Assembly: GCA_050247255.1 (NCBI GenBank)
Contig: JBFWUM010000053.1
Span: 1-26,775 of the forward strand
Source of the DNA: JBFWUM01 sp050247255
Lineage (GTDB): Bacteria > Acidobacteriota > Vicinamibacteria > Vicinamibacterales > UBA2999
Reading direction: 5' to 3'
DNA length: 26,775 nucleotides
The position numbers and the translations under genes are program-made. Positions 18,523 through 26,766 of this stretch are shown in pieces (position 1 is the stretch's first letter; each line of letters starts with the position of its first letter). The notes under the pieces were generated by a model that was not told where the DNA came from, made no database searches, and was given only the letters and a program-made list of their open reading frames with translations.

Positions 18523-19729
18523 ACGACTCGGCCAGGCGCTCCTGTGCCTGGTGCTTGGTGCTTCGTGCCTGGTGCTTGGTGCCTCGGTGGCCGGGGCGCA
18601 GCCGGCGCCGTGGCAACCGGAGCGGCTCACGCCCGGGTGGACGTTCACCCCGGCCCTCGGGTTCGGCGGGCTGTGGGACTCGAACTCCACGCTGCGCGTG
18701 ACCGGCGATCCGCTGATCGGCCAGTGGGTCGGCATCGTCAACCCGCGCGGCGAGCTCGACTTCAACGGCCGCCGCACCCGCTTCACCGCCGGCTACTCCG
18801 GGTCGCTCGAGGCATACCAGGAGCTCGCCGAGCTGACGCGGTACGACCAGCGCGGGCGCGTGATCGCGCGGTTCCAGTCGACGCCGCGGCTGCAGTTCAC
18901 CGGCACCGCGGGCCTCAGCGTCTCGCCGACGACGGAACGAATCGACCTGGCGGGGCTGCCGTTCGAGAACGTCGGCACCACGCAGTTCACCACCCGCGCC
19001 GGCGCCAACTACGCCGTGACGCAGCGGACGACGTTCGCGGCGGAATACGACTTCCAGCTGGTGGAGTTCGACAACACCGACACCTTCTCGCCGACCGTGC
19101 TGAGCGGCGGCCACGGGCACGGCGGCACCGCCACGCTGCGCCACGCGATCAACAGCCGTGTGGAAACCGGCGGCGCCTACAGCTACCGCATTGCCTTCAC
19201 CGGCGCCGACCGGCAGCGCGTCAACATTCACGACGCAATGGCCATCGTGCAGGTGCGGCTGGCCGAGAACACGTCCTTCAACGGCGGCGCCGGCATTGCC
19301 CGGCTCGACCTGCGCGAGACCGGCGAATCGCGCACCGGCCCGTCACTGCGCGCCTCGATCAGCCATGGCCTGCAGCGCGCGCGCGTCGAGCTGGCCTACG
19401 ACCGCTCGTACATCCCGTCGTGGAGCTTCGGCGGCACGACGACCAACGAGCAGATCCGCGGCAGCGTCTCCGTGCCGCTGATGAGCGGCCGCATGTCGGT
19501 CGCCGCCGACATCGCGTTCCGCCACAACGAGCCGTTGCTGTCGCAGCCGAACCCGCTGGTCCTCGACTCGTGGTCCACCGGCGGCAACATCAGCTACGCC
19601 ATCGCCCGCTGGATACGCGTCGAGGGGTTCTACTCCGCCAGCTTCCAGGATTCGTCGGCACGCGGCGAGGTCGACCGCACGCGCGTCGGGGTTCAGTTCA
19701 TCACCTTCAAGCCCGTGAGGATTGAGTAA
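18509..19729 (+). CDS. Outer-membrane beta-barrel protein of the exopolysaccharide locus
   Basis: A 406-residue protein starting at TTG 18509, with GGGAG 7 bases upstream and a 14-base overlap with the export gene. The signal peptide contains the repeated peptide CLVLGASCLVLGAS, encoded by a 7-base tandem repeat, and ends near AGAQ. The rest consists of alternating amphipathic strands ending in aromatic residues (FTAGYSGSLEAYQ, TTFAAEYDFQLVEF, GGAYSYRIAFTG, RVELAYDRSYIPSW, RVEGFYSASFQ, TRVGVQFITFKPVRIE), as in large outer-membrane barrels. Its position between the export and chain-length genes matches the outer-membrane protein of PEP-CTERM/EpsH-type loci, so a role in polymer exit is likely. 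I see no named domain. Its stop shares a base with the next ATG. Confidence 0.82.
   Translation: MSSRKRLGQALLCLVLGASCLVLGASVAGAQPAPWQPERLTPGWTFTPALGFGGLWDSNSTLRVTGDPLIGQWVGIVNPRGELDFNGRRTRFTAGYSGSLEAYQELAELTRYDQRGRVIARFQSTPRLQFTGTAGLSVSPTTERIDLAGLPFENVGTTQFTTRAGANYAVTQRTTFAAEYDFQLVEFDNTDTFSPTVLSGGHGHGGTATLRHAINSRVETGGAYSYRIAFTGADRQRVNIHDAMAIVQVRLAENTSFNGGAGIARLDLRETGESRTGPSLRASISHGLQRARVELAYDRSYIPSWSFGGTTTNEQIRGSVSVPLMSGRMSVAADIAFRHNEPLLSQPNPLVLDSWSTGGNISYAIARWIRVEGFYSASFQDSSARGEVDRTRVGVQFITFKPVRIE
18544..18585 (+). repeat. Heptamer tandem repeat inside signal-peptide coding region
   Basis: Six 7-base units: GTGCCTG, GTGCTTG, GTGCTTC, GTGCCTG, GTGCTTG, GTGCCTC. Three units make 21 bases, so the array translates as two copies of a 7-residue hydrophobic peptide (CLVLGAS) and forms the core of the barrel protein's signal peptide. 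The other forward frames are also open here. Confidence 0.8.
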
Positions 19730-21168
19730 TGGAGCACACGCCCGCCTTTCACCCGCTCGACTACGTCTCCGTCCTGCGGCGCCGGCTCTGGTGGCTCGTC
19801 GTGCCGCTGGTGGTCGCGGCCATCATCGGCGCCGCGCTGGTGACCTTCCTGCCGCGGCAGTACCGCGCCCAGGCGACGCTGAGCGTGTCGCTGCCGGCAC
19901 TGTCGCAGCAGCTCGTCGGCCAGCAGCGCACCGATCCCGAGGAACGCCGCCGCTCGATCACCCAGACGCTGATGAGCGATGCCGTGCTGCAGCGGGTGGT
20001 CCGTGAAGAGGGACTCGCCGCCGACGGCGACGTCACCCGCGCCACCCAGCGCCTGCGCGGCAACGTCCAGGTCGCCATGCCGCCCAACGACCCGGGGCTG
20101 CCGCCAGGGTCCTTCGAGCGCTTCTTCATCCGCTACGAAGACGCGTCGCCCGAGGCGACGCAGGCGATCACCAACAAGATTGCCGACGTGTTCGTCGACG
20201 AGAGCTCACGCCGCCGCGAGGTGCGCGCCGAGGAAACGTCGATGTTCATCGGCGCCCAGCTCCAGGCGAGCCAGGATCGGCTGCTCGAGCTCGAAGGGCG
20301 GCTCCGTGTCGCCAAGGAAGCGTTCATGGGCGCGCTGCCCGAGCAGACGGGCGCCAACGTCGCGATGGTGACCGGGCTGCAGCAGCAGCTCGAGACGACC
20401 AGCAACGCCATCCGCGGCGAGCAGGACCGCCTGTCGGTCATCGAGCGGCAGATCGAGACCATGCGGTCGGGCACGGCGAACGCCGACCCCTCGCTCCCCG
20501 GCGTGCCGGCGAGCGCTTCGGCGCTGGCGGTGCGCGTCGTGCAGCTCGAGCGCGAGCTGGCCACGGCGAAGACGCTCTACACCGACAAGCATCCCGAGGT
20601 CGTCCGCCTGACGAGCGACCTGGCGCAGGCGCGCCGCGAGGCAGCCGCCGAGGCGAGCCGCCCCGAGGAAGAGCGCACGGCCTCGCTGCGGGTTGACCCG
20701 GCCTACCGGGCGCTGCTCGGCGACCGCGAGCAGAGCCGACTCCGCATCCGCGAGCTGCAGCGGCAGGAGGGACAGATTCGCGGCCAGATCGGGATGTATC
20801 GCGCCCGCGTCGAGTCGGCGCCGCGCGTCGAGCAGCAGATCGCCACGCTGCAGCGCGAGTACGACCTCGAGCGCGAGCAGTACGCCGAGCTGACCTCGCG
20901 TCTCCGCAACGCGGAGATGAGCGAGAGCCTCGAGCGCAACCGCGGCGGCGAGCAGTTCACCGTGCTCGCCTACGCCGGCCTGCCCGGGGCGCCGTTCTCA
21001 CCCAACACCCAGCGGCTGATGCTGGTCACGCTCCTGCTCGGCATCTGCGCCGGCGGCGGGCTGGCGCTCGGCCGCGAGTACCTGGACCGCTCGATTCACG
21101 ACGCCCGGGCCCTCAACGATCTCGACCTGCCGGTGCTCGGCGAGATTCCGCGCATCGCCCACGTGTAA
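19729..21168 (+). CDS. Polysaccharide chain-length determinant (Wzz/GumC family)
   Basis: A 479-residue inner-membrane co-polymerase. The N-terminal Wzz domain (LDYVSVLRRRLWWLVVPLVVAA) holds membrane segment one at about 17-37. A long periplasmic coiled-coil region follows (about 160-410, with many Glu/Arg/Gln heptads, such as LEGRLRVAKEAF and IATLQREYDLEREQYAEL). The second membrane segment is at about 425-447 (LMLVTLLLGICAGGGLALG), preceded by GAPFSPNTQR, the usual Pro-rich GNVR-type junction. It sets polymer length and couples to the CpsD-like ATPase encoded next. The ATG overlaps the previous stop (TAATG), showing translational coupling. No kinase domain is fused, so the kinase-like partner is separate. 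Confidence 0.93.
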   Translation: MEHTPAFHPLDYVSVLRRRLWWLVVPLVVAAIIGAALVTFLPRQYRAQATLSVSLPALSQQLVGQQRTDPEERRRSITQTLMSDAVLQRVVREEGLAADGDVTRATQRLRGNVQVAMPPNDPGLPPGSFERFFIRYEDASPEATQAITNKIADVFVDESSRRREVRAEETSMFIGAQLQASQDRLLELEGRLRVAKEAFMGALPEQTGANVAMVTGLQQQLETTSNAIRGEQDRLSVIERQIETMRSGTANADPSLPGVPASASALAVRVVQLERELATAKTLYTDKHPEVVRLTSDLAQARREAAAEASRPEEERTASLRVDPAYRALLGDREQSRLRIRELQRQEGQIRGQIGMYRARVESAPRVEQQIATLQREYDLEREQYAELTSRLRNAEMSESLERNRGGEQFTVLAYAGLPGAPFSPNTQRLMLVTLLLGICAGGGLALGREYLDRSIHDARALNDLDLPVLGEIPRIAHV

Positions 21169-21179
21169 GGAGACGAGAG

Positions 21180-22010
21180 ATGAGCCGCATTCAGGAAATT
21201 CTCGCCAAGGCCGAACGCGAGGGAACGGCCCGGAGGCCGCAGCCGACCGCCGTGCCGGCACCACCGCCAGTCGCGCCGCCGACCGCCGTCAGCCTGGCGA
21301 CGGCCCCGGCATCGTCGACGCACCAGTTCGATGGCACCGCCGCGCTGGCCCCTGCGGTGGAAGAGGTCCGCACCGTAACCGCGACACTGCATCCGGCGCT
21401 GGTGGCCGCGCTCAACCCGCACTCCGACGCGGCCGAGCAGTACCGATCTGTCCGCACGCGCCTGGCCCAGCACGAAGGGCACGCGCCGATGCGCACCATC
21501 GCCGTGACCAGCCCCGGCGAGGGGGACGGCAAGTCGGTGACGGCCGCCAACCTGGCGCTGACGATGGCGCAGGAGATCCAGACCACCGTCGTCCTGGTCG
21601 ACACCGAGCTGCGCACGCCGGCGGCGCACGCGCTGCTCGGCGTCGCCGGCACGCCGGGCCTGGCCGAGGTGCTCTCCGGCGAGGCCACGCTGGACGAGGC
21701 GCTGCTCTACCTGCCCGAGCTGCGGCTGACGCTGCTGCCGGCCGGCGCGACTCCGCAGTTCCCGACCGAACTCCTCGGCTCGAATGCCATGCGCCGCACC
21801 CTCGACACGCTGCGCAGCCGCTTCGACCGCATCGTCCTCGACGTGCCGGCGGTGGCGCCGCTGGCCGACGCCGGGACGGTCGGCCCGTTGGCCGACGGCG
21901 TGCTTATGGTCGTGCGCGCCGGCGTCACCAAGCGGCCGGCGCTGGACCAGGCGCTCGGCGCCTTCCCGGACGGCCACGTCGTCGGGGTGATCCTGAACGA
22001 GTCCAGGTAG
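21180..22010 (+). CDS. CpsD/CapB-type ATPase (tyrosine-autokinase family) lacking a tyrosine tail
   Basis: A 276-residue cytoplasmic P-loop protein. The N-terminal 60 residues are Pro/Ala-rich after MSRIQEILAKAERE, a start typical of XrtA-locus kinases. Walker A is GEGDGKS (113-119), followed by VTAANLALTMA; Walker A' is VVLVDTELRTP; Walker B is IVLDVPAVAPLADA. EQYRSVRTRL before the P-loop matches the family. BY-kinases normally autophosphorylate a C-terminal Tyr cluster. Here the protein ends GVILNESR and has only two Tyr in all (about 88 and 180), so autokinase activity on its own tail is doubtful. It should pair with the upstream chain-length protein. AAGGAGA lies 6 bases before the ATG. 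Confidence 0.9.
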   Translation: MSRIQEILAKAEREGTARRPQPTAVPAPPPVAPPTAVSLATAPASSTHQFDGTAALAPAVEEVRTVTATLHPALVAALNPHSDAAEQYRSVRTRLAQHEGHAPMRTIAVTSPGEGDGKSVTAANLALTMAQEIQTTVVLVDTELRTPAAHALLGVAGTPGLAEVLSGEATLDEALLYLPELRLTLLPAGATPQFPTELLGSNAMRRTLDTLRSRFDRIVLDVPAVAPLADAGTVGPLADGVLMVVRAGVTKRPALDQALGAFPDGHVVGVILNESR

Positions 22011-22016
22011 GGGGCC

Positions 22017-23387
22017 ATGCAACTCTTCAACAGGTACGTGTCGCCGCGCGGGCTCACGGTCTTCGGGTTCGAGATCCTCCTGATCTTCGGCTCGGTGGCG
22101 GTGGCGGCCCGCGCGCATGGCGCCGCGACGGACGTGTCGACAGACCTGTGGAAGATCGCGCTGATCACCGGCCTCTGCCAGGTCTGCTTCTACTACAACG
22201 ACCTCTACGACCTGACCGTCGTCCACTCGAGCCGCGAGCTGCTCATCCGGCTGCTGCAGGCGGCCGGGGCGGCGTCGATCATCATCGCGCTGCTCTACCT
22301 GCTCATCCCGTCGATTGCCATCGGCAACGGGATCTTCGTGTCGGCGCTGGTCATCTTCCTGACGGCGATCGTCGCCTGGCGGCTGCTCTTCAACCGGCTC
22401 GCCTACGCCAGCAACCTGGAAGAACGGGTGCTCATCGTCGGCACCGGTCCGACGGCGCGCATGGTGGCGCGGCAGATCCAGACCCAGCACGACTTCGGCT
22501 ACCGCGTGGTCGGCTTCATCAGCGACCAGCCGGGCGGCCAGGGAGTGATCAACCCGGTCGCCGTTGGCACCGCCGAAGACATCCCGACACTCGTCGAGCG
22601 CTACGACGTCGACCGCATCGTCGTCGGCCTCGCCGACCGCCGCGGCCGCCTGCCGATCTCGGAACTGCTGCAGGCGAAGCTCTCGGGCATTCACGTCGAG
22701 GACGCGACGACGACGTACGAGCGGCTGACCGGGAAGATCCTGATCGACGACCTGAAGCCGAGCTGGCTGATCTTCTCGGACGGCTTCGTCATCTCGCGCT
22801 GGACGCGCTTCATGAAGCGCGCGTTCGATCTCGTCCTCGCCTCGACCGGGTTCGTGCTGGCGGCGCCGTTGACGCTGCTGACGGCACTGGCCGTGTACCT
22901 GGACTCGGACGGGCCGGTCCTCTACTGCCAGGAGCGCGTCGGCGAGAACGGCCGGACCTTCATGCTCTACAAGTTCCGCTCGATGCGCGCGGACGCGGAA
23001 CAGGGCGGCACGCCGATCTGGGCGCGCGACGGCGACAACCGGGTCACCCGCGTCGGCCGGTTCATCCGCATGACGCGCCTCGACGAGCTGCCGCAGCTGT
23101 GGAACGTGCTGCGCGGCGACATGAGCTTCGTCGGCCCGCGGCCGGAGCGCCCGTTCTTCGTCGAGCAGCTGGCGCGCGAGATCCCGTTCTACCAGCAGCG
23201 GCACGCCGTGAAGCCGGGCGTGACCGGCTGGGCGCAGGTCAAGTACCAGTACGGCTCCTCCGTGGAAGACGCCATGGAGAAGCTGCGCTACGACCTCTAC
23301 TACATCAAGCACCTGTCGATCGCCCTCGACCTGTCGATCGTCTTCGACACGGTGAAGGTGATCCTGTTCGGGAAGGGGGCGAAGTGA
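22017..23387 (+). CDS. Polyprenyl-phosphate sugar phosphotransferase (EpsB/TIGR03013-like)
   Basis: A 456-residue initiating transferase. Four to five N-terminal membrane segments span about 13-130. A nucleotide-binding-fold CoA_binding-like domain follows at about 140-250 (RVLIVGTGPTARMVARQIQ). The C-terminal PHPT domain (about 262-456) starts at the membrane segment MKRAFDLVLASTGFVLAAPLT. It contains LYKFRSMRADAE, RLDELPQLWNVLRGDMS and FVGPRPERPFFVEQL, then KPGVTGWAQV. It transfers a sugar-1-phosphate from a UDP-sugar to undecaprenyl phosphate, the first step of repeat-unit assembly. The overall match is to the sugar transferase of PEP-CTERM/EpsH1 systems. A G-rich ribosome binding site (AGGGGG) lies just before the ATG. 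The next gene starts within its stop codon (GTGA). Confidence 0.94.
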   Translation: MQLFNRYVSPRGLTVFGFEILLIFGSVAVAARAHGAATDVSTDLWKIALITGLCQVCFYYNDLYDLTVVHSSRELLIRLLQAAGAASIIIALLYLLIPSIAIGNGIFVSALVIFLTAIVAWRLLFNRLAYASNLEERVLIVGTGPTARMVARQIQTQHDFGYRVVGFISDQPGGQGVINPVAVGTAEDIPTLVERYDVDRIVVGLADRRGRLPISELLQAKLSGIHVEDATTTYERLTGKILIDDLKPSWLIFSDGFVISRWTRFMKRAFDLVLASTGFVLAAPLTLLTALAVYLDSDGPVLYCQERVGENGRTFMLYKFRSMRADAEQGGTPIWARDGDNRVTRVGRFIRMTRLDELPQLWNVLRGDMSFVGPRPERPFFVEQLAREIPFYQQRHAVKPGVTGWAQVKYQYGSSVEDAMEKLRYDLYYIKHLSIALDLSIVFDTVKVILFGKGAK

Positions 23388-24130
23388 GGGGCGTCATCCT
23401 CGCCGCGGGTCGCGGCGCGCGCCTCAACGGCGCCAACTCCGACATGCCGAAGTGCCTGGCCACCGTCGGCGGCGAGACGCTGCTGTCGCGCAACGTCCGC
23501 CTGCTGCGCGAGGCCGGGGTCGACGAGGTCGTGGTCGTGGTCGGCTGCGCCGCCGACACGGTGCGCCGGACGCTGTCGGACGTCACGTTCGTCGAGAACG
23601 CGCGCTTCGCGCAGACCAACAGCCTGTACTCGCTCTGGCTCGCCCGGCCGTGGCTCGCCGACGGGTTCGTGGTGATGAACTGCGACGTCCTCGTCCACCC
23701 GCAGCTGTTGACCGACCTGCTGACGGCACGGCACGAGGACGCGCTGCTGCTCGCCTACCGCGACGCCGACACGACGTTCGGCGACGAGGAAATGAAGGTG
23801 CAGGTCCGCTGCGGCCGCGTCGTCGACATGTCGAAGACGATGGCGCCGGGCGAGGCCGACGCCGAGAACCTCGGCATCGTCAAGTTCGGCACCGACGGCG
23901 CGCGGCTGCTCGTCGAGAAACTGGACGCGATCGTCAGCAGCGGCGAGCACAAGGCCTGGGTCCCGCGGGCGTTCGTCGCCTTTGCCGCCGAGCGGCCGCT
24001 CCATGCGATCGGCACGCGCGGCTACCCGTGGACCGAGATCGACTTCCCCGAGGACTACCGGCGGGCGGTCGAAGTGGTGCTCCCTGACATCGAACGCGAT
24101 CTGACGGACGCCATCCGGCGGTCCGCCTGA
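23384..24130 (+). CDS. Sugar/choline-type nucleotidyltransferase
   Basis: A 248-residue protein starting at GTG 23384, overlapping the previous stop by four bases (GTGA). The opening MRGVILAAGRGARLNG and MPKCLATVGGETLL form the NTP-binding loop and Lys of nucleotidyltransferases. VVVVGC, NSLYSLWLARPWL and VMNCDVLVHPQLL (Asp as metal ligand) resemble the LicC/phosphocholine cytidylyltransferase-like branch as well as glucose-1-phosphate transferases. ENLGIVKF and YPWTEIDFPEDYRRA near the end also fit that branch. It should supply an activated NDP- or CDP-linked precursor for the polymer. The exact substrate cannot be assigned. Confidence 0.88.
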   Translation: MRGVILAAGRGARLNGANSDMPKCLATVGGETLLSRNVRLLREAGVDEVVVVVGCAADTVRRTLSDVTFVENARFAQTNSLYSLWLARPWLADGFVVMNCDVLVHPQLLTDLLTARHEDALLLAYRDADTTFGDEEMKVQVRCGRVVDMSKTMAPGEADAENLGIVKFGTDGARLLVEKLDAIVSSGEHKAWVPRAFVAFAAERPLHAIGTRGYPWTEIDFPEDYRRAVEVVLPDIERDLTDAIRRSA

Positions 24131-24137
24131 GAGGCCT

Positions 24138-25376
24138 ATGTACGAACGCTACTTCCAGTTGAGGGAGCGCCCGTTCGCGCTGAGCCCCGACCCGGACTAC
24201 CTCTACCCGAGCCGGGTCCACCAGGAGGCGCTCAGTTACCTCCGCTACGGCATCGAGGGGCACGCCGGGTTCGTGGTCATCACCGGCGAGATCGGCTCCG
24301 GCAAGACGACGATGCTGCAGTCGCTGCTGGGCGGGCTCGATCGCAGCACGGCCGTGTCGCGGATCATGAACACGCTGCTCGAGCCGCGCGAGCTGCTCGA
24401 GGCGATCGTCATCGACTTCGGCATCGACCCCACCGGACTGGGCAAGCCGATGCTGCTGCGCAAGCTGGCCGACTTCCTGGTCCAGCAGCGGCAGGCGGGG
24501 CGGCTGACGCTGCTCGTCATCGACGAGGCGCAGAACCTCTCGCTGCCGGCGCTCGAAGAGATCCGGATGCTGTCGAACCTCGAGACCGAGAAGTCGAAGC
24601 TGATCCAGATCATCATGGTCGGCCAGCCGGAACTGCGCGAGAAGCTGGGGATGCCGCAGCTCGAGCAGCTGCGCCAGCGAATCACCGTCAGCTACCACCT
24701 GCAGCCGCTCGACGCCGACGAGACGGCCAACTACATCAACCACCGGCTGAAGCGGGCGGCGATCGGGCCGCCGCCGGAGTTCCCGCGCCCGGTGACCGAC
24801 CTGATCCACCGGCGCAGCCGCGGCGTGCCGCGCATCATCAACGTGATCGCCGACGCCACGCTGCTGTTCGCCTATGGCGTCGACCGCCGCAGCATCGACC
24901 TCGACATCGTCAACGAGGCGCTGGCCGAGCTGGATGCCACCGGCGTCCTGGCGTCGTACCAGCGCGAGGCCGCCGCAGCCGCAATGGCCACGTCCGTGTC
25001 GGTGGCCGAGACCGAGGAAGCGCTGCGGATTGCCGAAGACGTCCGGCGAAAGGAACAGGCCATCCTCGCCCGCGAGCGCCAGTTGCAGCAGCGCGAGCAG
25101 GAGATCGCCGCGCAGCAGAGGATTGTCGCCGAGGAGGCGCGGCTGTTGGCCGCCGCCCGCGCGGTGAAGACCGAGGCGAAGGTGCCCGGGCCTGCCGTGG
25201 CGACGTCGACCGCCGGACCACCGCACCCTCGGACCACCGGACCTACGGACCCCCGGACCCTTCGGGTCCAGCGCTACGAGGACGCCTTCCCTGTCCGCCG
25301 GCGGCCGCAGCCGGTGGGGTTCTGGGACAAGGTGCGCCGCGTGCTGTTTGGCGATACCGCCCCCAACGTGAACTGA
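24138..25376 (+). CDS. XrtA/PEP-CTERM-type locus AAA ATPase (ExeA/GspA-like)
   Basis: A 412-residue protein. It opens MYERYFQLRERPFALSPDP and YLYPSRVHQEAL, the hallmark of the PEP-CTERM-locus ATPase family (TIGR03015-like). Walker A is GEIGSGKTT (50-58), Walker B is LLVIDEAQNL (about 125-134), a sensor region is IIMVGQPEL, and RSRGVPRIINVIADATLLFAYG belongs to the C-terminal AAA lid. Residues about 290-350 form a charged coiled coil (RRKEQAILARERQLQQREQEIAAQQ, shown here in part). Residues 359-374 are encoded by an octamer repeat and form a Pro/Thr-rich linker, and a basic tail follows. No membrane segment is seen. It is thought to act in secretion or assembly of the polysaccharide; the mechanism is unknown. 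Confidence 0.92.
   Translation: MYERYFQLRERPFALSPDPDYLYPSRVHQEALSYLRYGIEGHAGFVVITGEIGSGKTTMLQSLLGGLDRSTAVSRIMNTLLEPRELLEAIVIDFGIDPTGLGKPMLLRKLADFLVQQRQAGRLTLLVIDEAQNLSLPALEEIRMLSNLETEKSKLIQIIMVGQPELREKLGMPQLEQLRQRITVSYHLQPLDADETANYINHRLKRAAIGPPPEFPRPVTDLIHRRSRGVPRIINVIADATLLFAYGVDRRSIDLDIVNEALAELDATGVLASYQREAAAAAMATSVSVAETEEALRIAEDVRRKEQAILARERQLQQREQEIAAQQRIVAEEARLLAAARAVKTEAKVPGPAVATSTAGPPHPRTTGPTDPRTLRVQRYEDAFPVRRRPQPVGFWDKVRRVLFGDTAPNVN
25213..25260 (+). repeat. Octamer tandem repeat within ATPase coding region
   Basis: Six 8-base units: CCGGACCA, CCGCACCC, TCGGACCA, CCGGACCT, ACGGACCC, CCGGACCC (consensus NCGGACCN). At 48 bases the array keeps the reading frame and encodes 16 Pro/Thr-rich residues (about 359-374) between the coiled coil and the tail. 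Since 8 is not a multiple of 3, single-unit gain or loss would shift the frame. Confidence 0.75.
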
Positions 25377-25389
25377 CAGACGCCTGTTT

Positions 25390-26760
25390 ATGAACCAGAC
25401 CGCTTCCCAGCTGCTCGACAAGATCCAGTCCCGCCGCGCCCGCGCCGGCGTCATCGGCCTCGGTTACGTCGGCCTGCCGCTGGCCGTCGAGTTCGCGCGC
25501 GTGGGGCTGACGACGGTCGGCATCGATCTCGACGCGCGCAAGGTCGACGAGATCAACGCCGGCCACTCGTACATCCCGGATGTCCCGACCGTGGACGTGG
25601 CGGCGCTGCGCCGCACCGGACGCCTCAGCGCCACGACCGACTTCTCGATCATCCGCGAGCTCGACACGCTCAACATCTGCGTGCCGACGCCGCTGCGCAA
25701 GACGAAGGACCCGGACATGTCCTACATCGTCTCGGCGGCAGAACAGATCGCGCAGTTCATCCACCCCGGGATGCTGATCGTCCTCGAGTCGACGACCTAC
25801 CCGGGGACGACGGCCGAACTGCTGCAACCGATGTTCGAGGCCTCAGGGCTGGTGGTCGGCCGTGACATCTTCCTGGCGTTCTCGCCCGAGCGCGTCGATC
25901 CGGCCAACGAGCACTTCAACACGCGCAACACGCCAAAGGTGGTCGGCGGGACGACGCCGCGGTGCTCGACGCTGGCGGCGGCGCTGTACGGAACGGCCAT
26001 CGATCGGATCGTGCCGGTGAGCTCGACGCAGGTGGCCGAGATGGTCAAGCTGCTCGAGAACACGTTCCGCGCCGTGAACATCGGCCTGGTCAACGAGCTG
26101 GCGCTGATGTGCGACCGCATGGGCATCGACGTCTGGGAGGTCGTCAACGCGGCGAAGACCAAGCCGTTCGGCTTCATGGCCTTCTACCCCGGGCCCGGCC
26201 TCGGCGGCCACTGCATTCCGATCGATCCGTTCTACCTGTCGTGGAAGGCGAAGCAGAGCGGGTTCGAGGCGCGCTTCATCGAGCTGGCCGGCCAGGTGAA
26301 CGCGTCGATGCCGCACTACGTGGCCGACAAGGTCGGCGAGGCGCTGAACAGCCGCCGCAAGGCGGTGAACGGATCGCGCGTGCTGGTGCTCGGCATCGCC
26401 TACAAGAAGAACATCGACGACATCCGTGAGTCGCCGGCGCTCGACGTCATGCACGTACTGCGCGAGCGCGGCGCCGACGTGGCCTACGCCGATCCGCACG
26501 CGCCCCGGCTGCGCGCCCGCGACTGGCCGGGCGGCGTCGACCTGCGGTCCGTGGATCCGACCGACGAGGAAGTGGCGCGCTACGACTGCGTGGTCATCCT
26601 CACCGATCACGCGGCGTTCGACTACGAGCGCATCGTCTCCGCCGCGGCACTGGTCGTCGACACGCGCAACGCCATCGGCCCGACCGACGCGCCGCACGTC
26701 TTCCGCCTCGGCGCGCCGCGCCGGCCGGTGGAGCCGGCCCCCACGGCGGAGGCCGCCTAG
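25390..26760 (+). CDS. UDP-N-acetylhexosamine 6-dehydrogenase (WbpA-like nucleotide-sugar dehydrogenase)
   Basis: A 456-residue enzyme. The N-terminal NAD-binding fold has GVIGLGYVGLPLAVEFAR (residues about 20-37) and VGIDLDARKVDEIN. The central domain has KLLENTFRAVNIGLVNELA with catalytic Lys220, and the C-terminal part has the catalytic Cys275 in GGHCIPIDPFYLSW. A second Rossmann-like domain has VLGIAYKKNIDDIRESPALD. The segment CVPTPLRKTKDPDMSYI is typical of WbpA-type UDP-GlcNAc dehydrogenases rather than UDP-glucose dehydrogenase. The product would be an N-acetylhexosaminuronic acid precursor, suggesting an acidic polymer. The gene starts 13 bases after the ATPase stop with only a weak ribosome binding site. 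A possible further gene begins just after its stop. Confidence 0.92.
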   Translation: MNQTASQLLDKIQSRRARAGVIGLGYVGLPLAVEFARVGLTTVGIDLDARKVDEINAGHSYIPDVPTVDVAALRRTGRLSATTDFSIIRELDTLNICVPTPLRKTKDPDMSYIVSAAEQIAQFIHPGMLIVLESTTYPGTTAELLQPMFEASGLVVGRDIFLAFSPERVDPANEHFNTRNTPKVVGGTTPRCSTLAAALYGTAIDRIVPVSSTQVAEMVKLLENTFRAVNIGLVNELALMCDRMGIDVWEVVNAAKTKPFGFMAFYPGPGLGGHCIPIDPFYLSWKAKQSGFEARFIELAGQVNASMPHYVADKVGEALNSRRKAVNGSRVLVLGIAYKKNIDDIRESPALDVMHVLRERGADVAYADPHAPRLRARDWPGGVDLRSVDPTDEEVARYDCVVILTDHAAFDYERIVSAAALVVDTRNAIGPTDAPHVFRLGAPRRPVEPAPTAEAA

Positions 26761-26766
26761 CGGGCC

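Noticed and set aside
21096..23312. A 738-codon open frame on the minus strand opposite the CpsD-like and EpsB-like genes
   Set aside because: It is antisense to two clearly recognisable genes, its product is a low-complexity Arg/Asp/His/Val-rich string, and such frames arise from codon bias at very high GC.
22148..23383. N-terminal extension of the nucleotidyltransferase frame by about 410 codons
   Set aside because: That part is an out-of-frame shadow of the sugar transferase; family homology begins exactly at GTG 23384, which overlaps the previous stop as GTGA.
23934..25454. A 506-codon minus-strand open frame opposite the XrtA-type ATPase gene
   Set aside because: Antisense shadow; the sense strand encodes an ATPase with intact Walker motifs.
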